Assembly (NCBI GenBank): GCA_041623895.1
Contig: JBFJVZ010000181.1
Span: 1-14,214, forward strand
DNA: 14,214 bases
From: JBFJVZ01 sp041623895
Lineage (GTDB): Bacteria > Planctomycetota > Planctomycetia > Pirellulales > Pirellulaceae
Reading direction: 5' to 3'
Shown piece by piece: positions 13,736-14,214 of this stretch. The translations under genes and the position numbers were made by a program. Each line of letters starts with the position of its first letter. Position 1 is the first letter of the stretch. The notes below the pieces were generated by a model. That model was not told where the DNA came from. It was given only the letters and a program-made list of their open reading frames with translations, and did no database searches.

Positions 13736-14214
13736 GGCAGCTCCACGGTGATCTGGCCGTTGACCGTGCCAAACTCGAGATCCTCGTTCAAGGCACCACC
13801 GAGTCGCGCCATGATGTTGCCGTTCACCGTCTGCGCTTGGGCTGCGCGGCTGGTCGCGACCTCGACGTTGCCATTCACGGTCGCCGCGTCGATCTCACTG
13901 TCCAACCCCTTGGCCTCGATGTCACCGTTGACTGTCCGCCCAACGAACATGACGCCGGCCGGAACGTGGATCGTGAATTCGACTTTCGTGTCATTGTCAC
14001 GCACATTGTTCCGCCCTCGACCGTCCGCCCGGCATTCGTTGGGCCGGTTACGGTTTTCGGACGGATACAGCGCGCAGATCGTGACGCCTCCGTCGTGCTC
14101 CACCACTTCGATCGTCACGTCCGCCGGGTCGCCTTTGCGCCCCTCTCGCTTGACCGCGCGCACTTGCACCTCACTGCCCTCGGCGAGCATTGCCCGGACG
14201 GGACCGTTCACGCC
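13726..14214 (-). CDS. DUF4097 / putative adhesin-type TVNG-repeat protein, partial at both ends
   Basis: About 160 residues of an open frame that enters from beyond the window end. TVNG occurs four times, in TVNGDIEA, TVNGNVEV, TVNGNIMA and TVNGQITV, about 20 residues apart, with a further VNG at the very edge. This pattern fits the stacked beta-repeats of the DUF4097 (putative adhesin) family, whose biochemical role is unknown. The true start is not in the window; the GTG at 14211 most likely encodes an internal valine. The recognisable part stops at VELPADV, after which the frame reads out-of-frame ilvB sequence to a chance stop near 13465. GC over 13741-14214 is about 64% (303 of 474 bases), above the neighbouring ilvB sequence. 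Two cysteines flank an Asn/Arg-rich stretch in the middle. Confidence 0.65.

Noticed and set aside
1..14214. tRNA, rRNA, CRISPR array, insertion sequence or phage genes
   Set aside because: Looked for on both strands; no cloverleaf, regularly spaced repeats, transposase or phage motif seen.

Overview
The window reads as chromosomal DNA of a planctomycete, most likely a Pirellulaceae / Rhodopirellula-like bacterium. The signs are moderate GC, short or absent Shine-Dalgarno motifs, GTG starts, a long secreted protein with a proline/lysine/threonine-rich middle, and a mixed set of housekeeping genes (ribBA, tyrA, a PurS-PurL fusion) in one co-directional run. This assignment rests on gene content and style only; no search was run.

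Layout. Positions 1-484 are a leader without a credible gene but with several inverted repeats. A secreted dipeptidyl-peptidase-IV-like S9 peptidase follows on + (485-2764). A convergent 137-bp gap separates it from a secreted protein of unknown function on - (2902-4968). That gene's 146-bp upstream region is packed with small inverted repeats. Next comes a minus-strand run, read right to left: ribBA (11392-10181), tyrA (10093-9221), purL (9114-6175) and a two-cluster ferredoxin-like protein (6122-5115), with gaps of 88, 106 and 52 bp or close to these. A secreted alpha/beta hydrolase (11500-12423, +) diverges from ribBA across a 107-bp shared promoter region. It converges on the C-terminal two thirds of an acetolactate synthase large subunit (12443 to about 13735, -). 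From about 13726 to the window end, minus-strand sequence in another frame encodes a TVNG-repeat protein of the DUF4097 / putative adhesin type.

How the genes work together. RibBA supplies two entry reactions of riboflavin synthesis and starts from GTP, a product of the purine pathway in which PurL acts. TyrA makes the tyrosine precursor and IlvB opens branched-chain amino acid synthesis. The iron-sulfur protein is the possible co-transcribed partner of unknown role. The three secreted proteins (S9 peptidase, unknown protein, hydrolase) look like periplasmic or cell-envelope factors typical of planctomycetes.

No defence system, mobile element, CRISPR array, prophage or biosynthetic cluster is visible, and I found no convincing new multi-gene system. 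The points most worth a second look are: the abrupt IlvB / DUF4097 junction with a GC step, which is either a deletion fusion or a misassembly; a 21-bp in-frame tandem duplication that repeats the end of purL together with its stop codon; a hairpin directly upstream of the tyrA start with a related half-copy in inverted orientation; the cluster of TTGTC/GACAA inverted repeats before the unknown secreted protein; and the uncharacterised N-terminal domain of the iron-sulfur protein.
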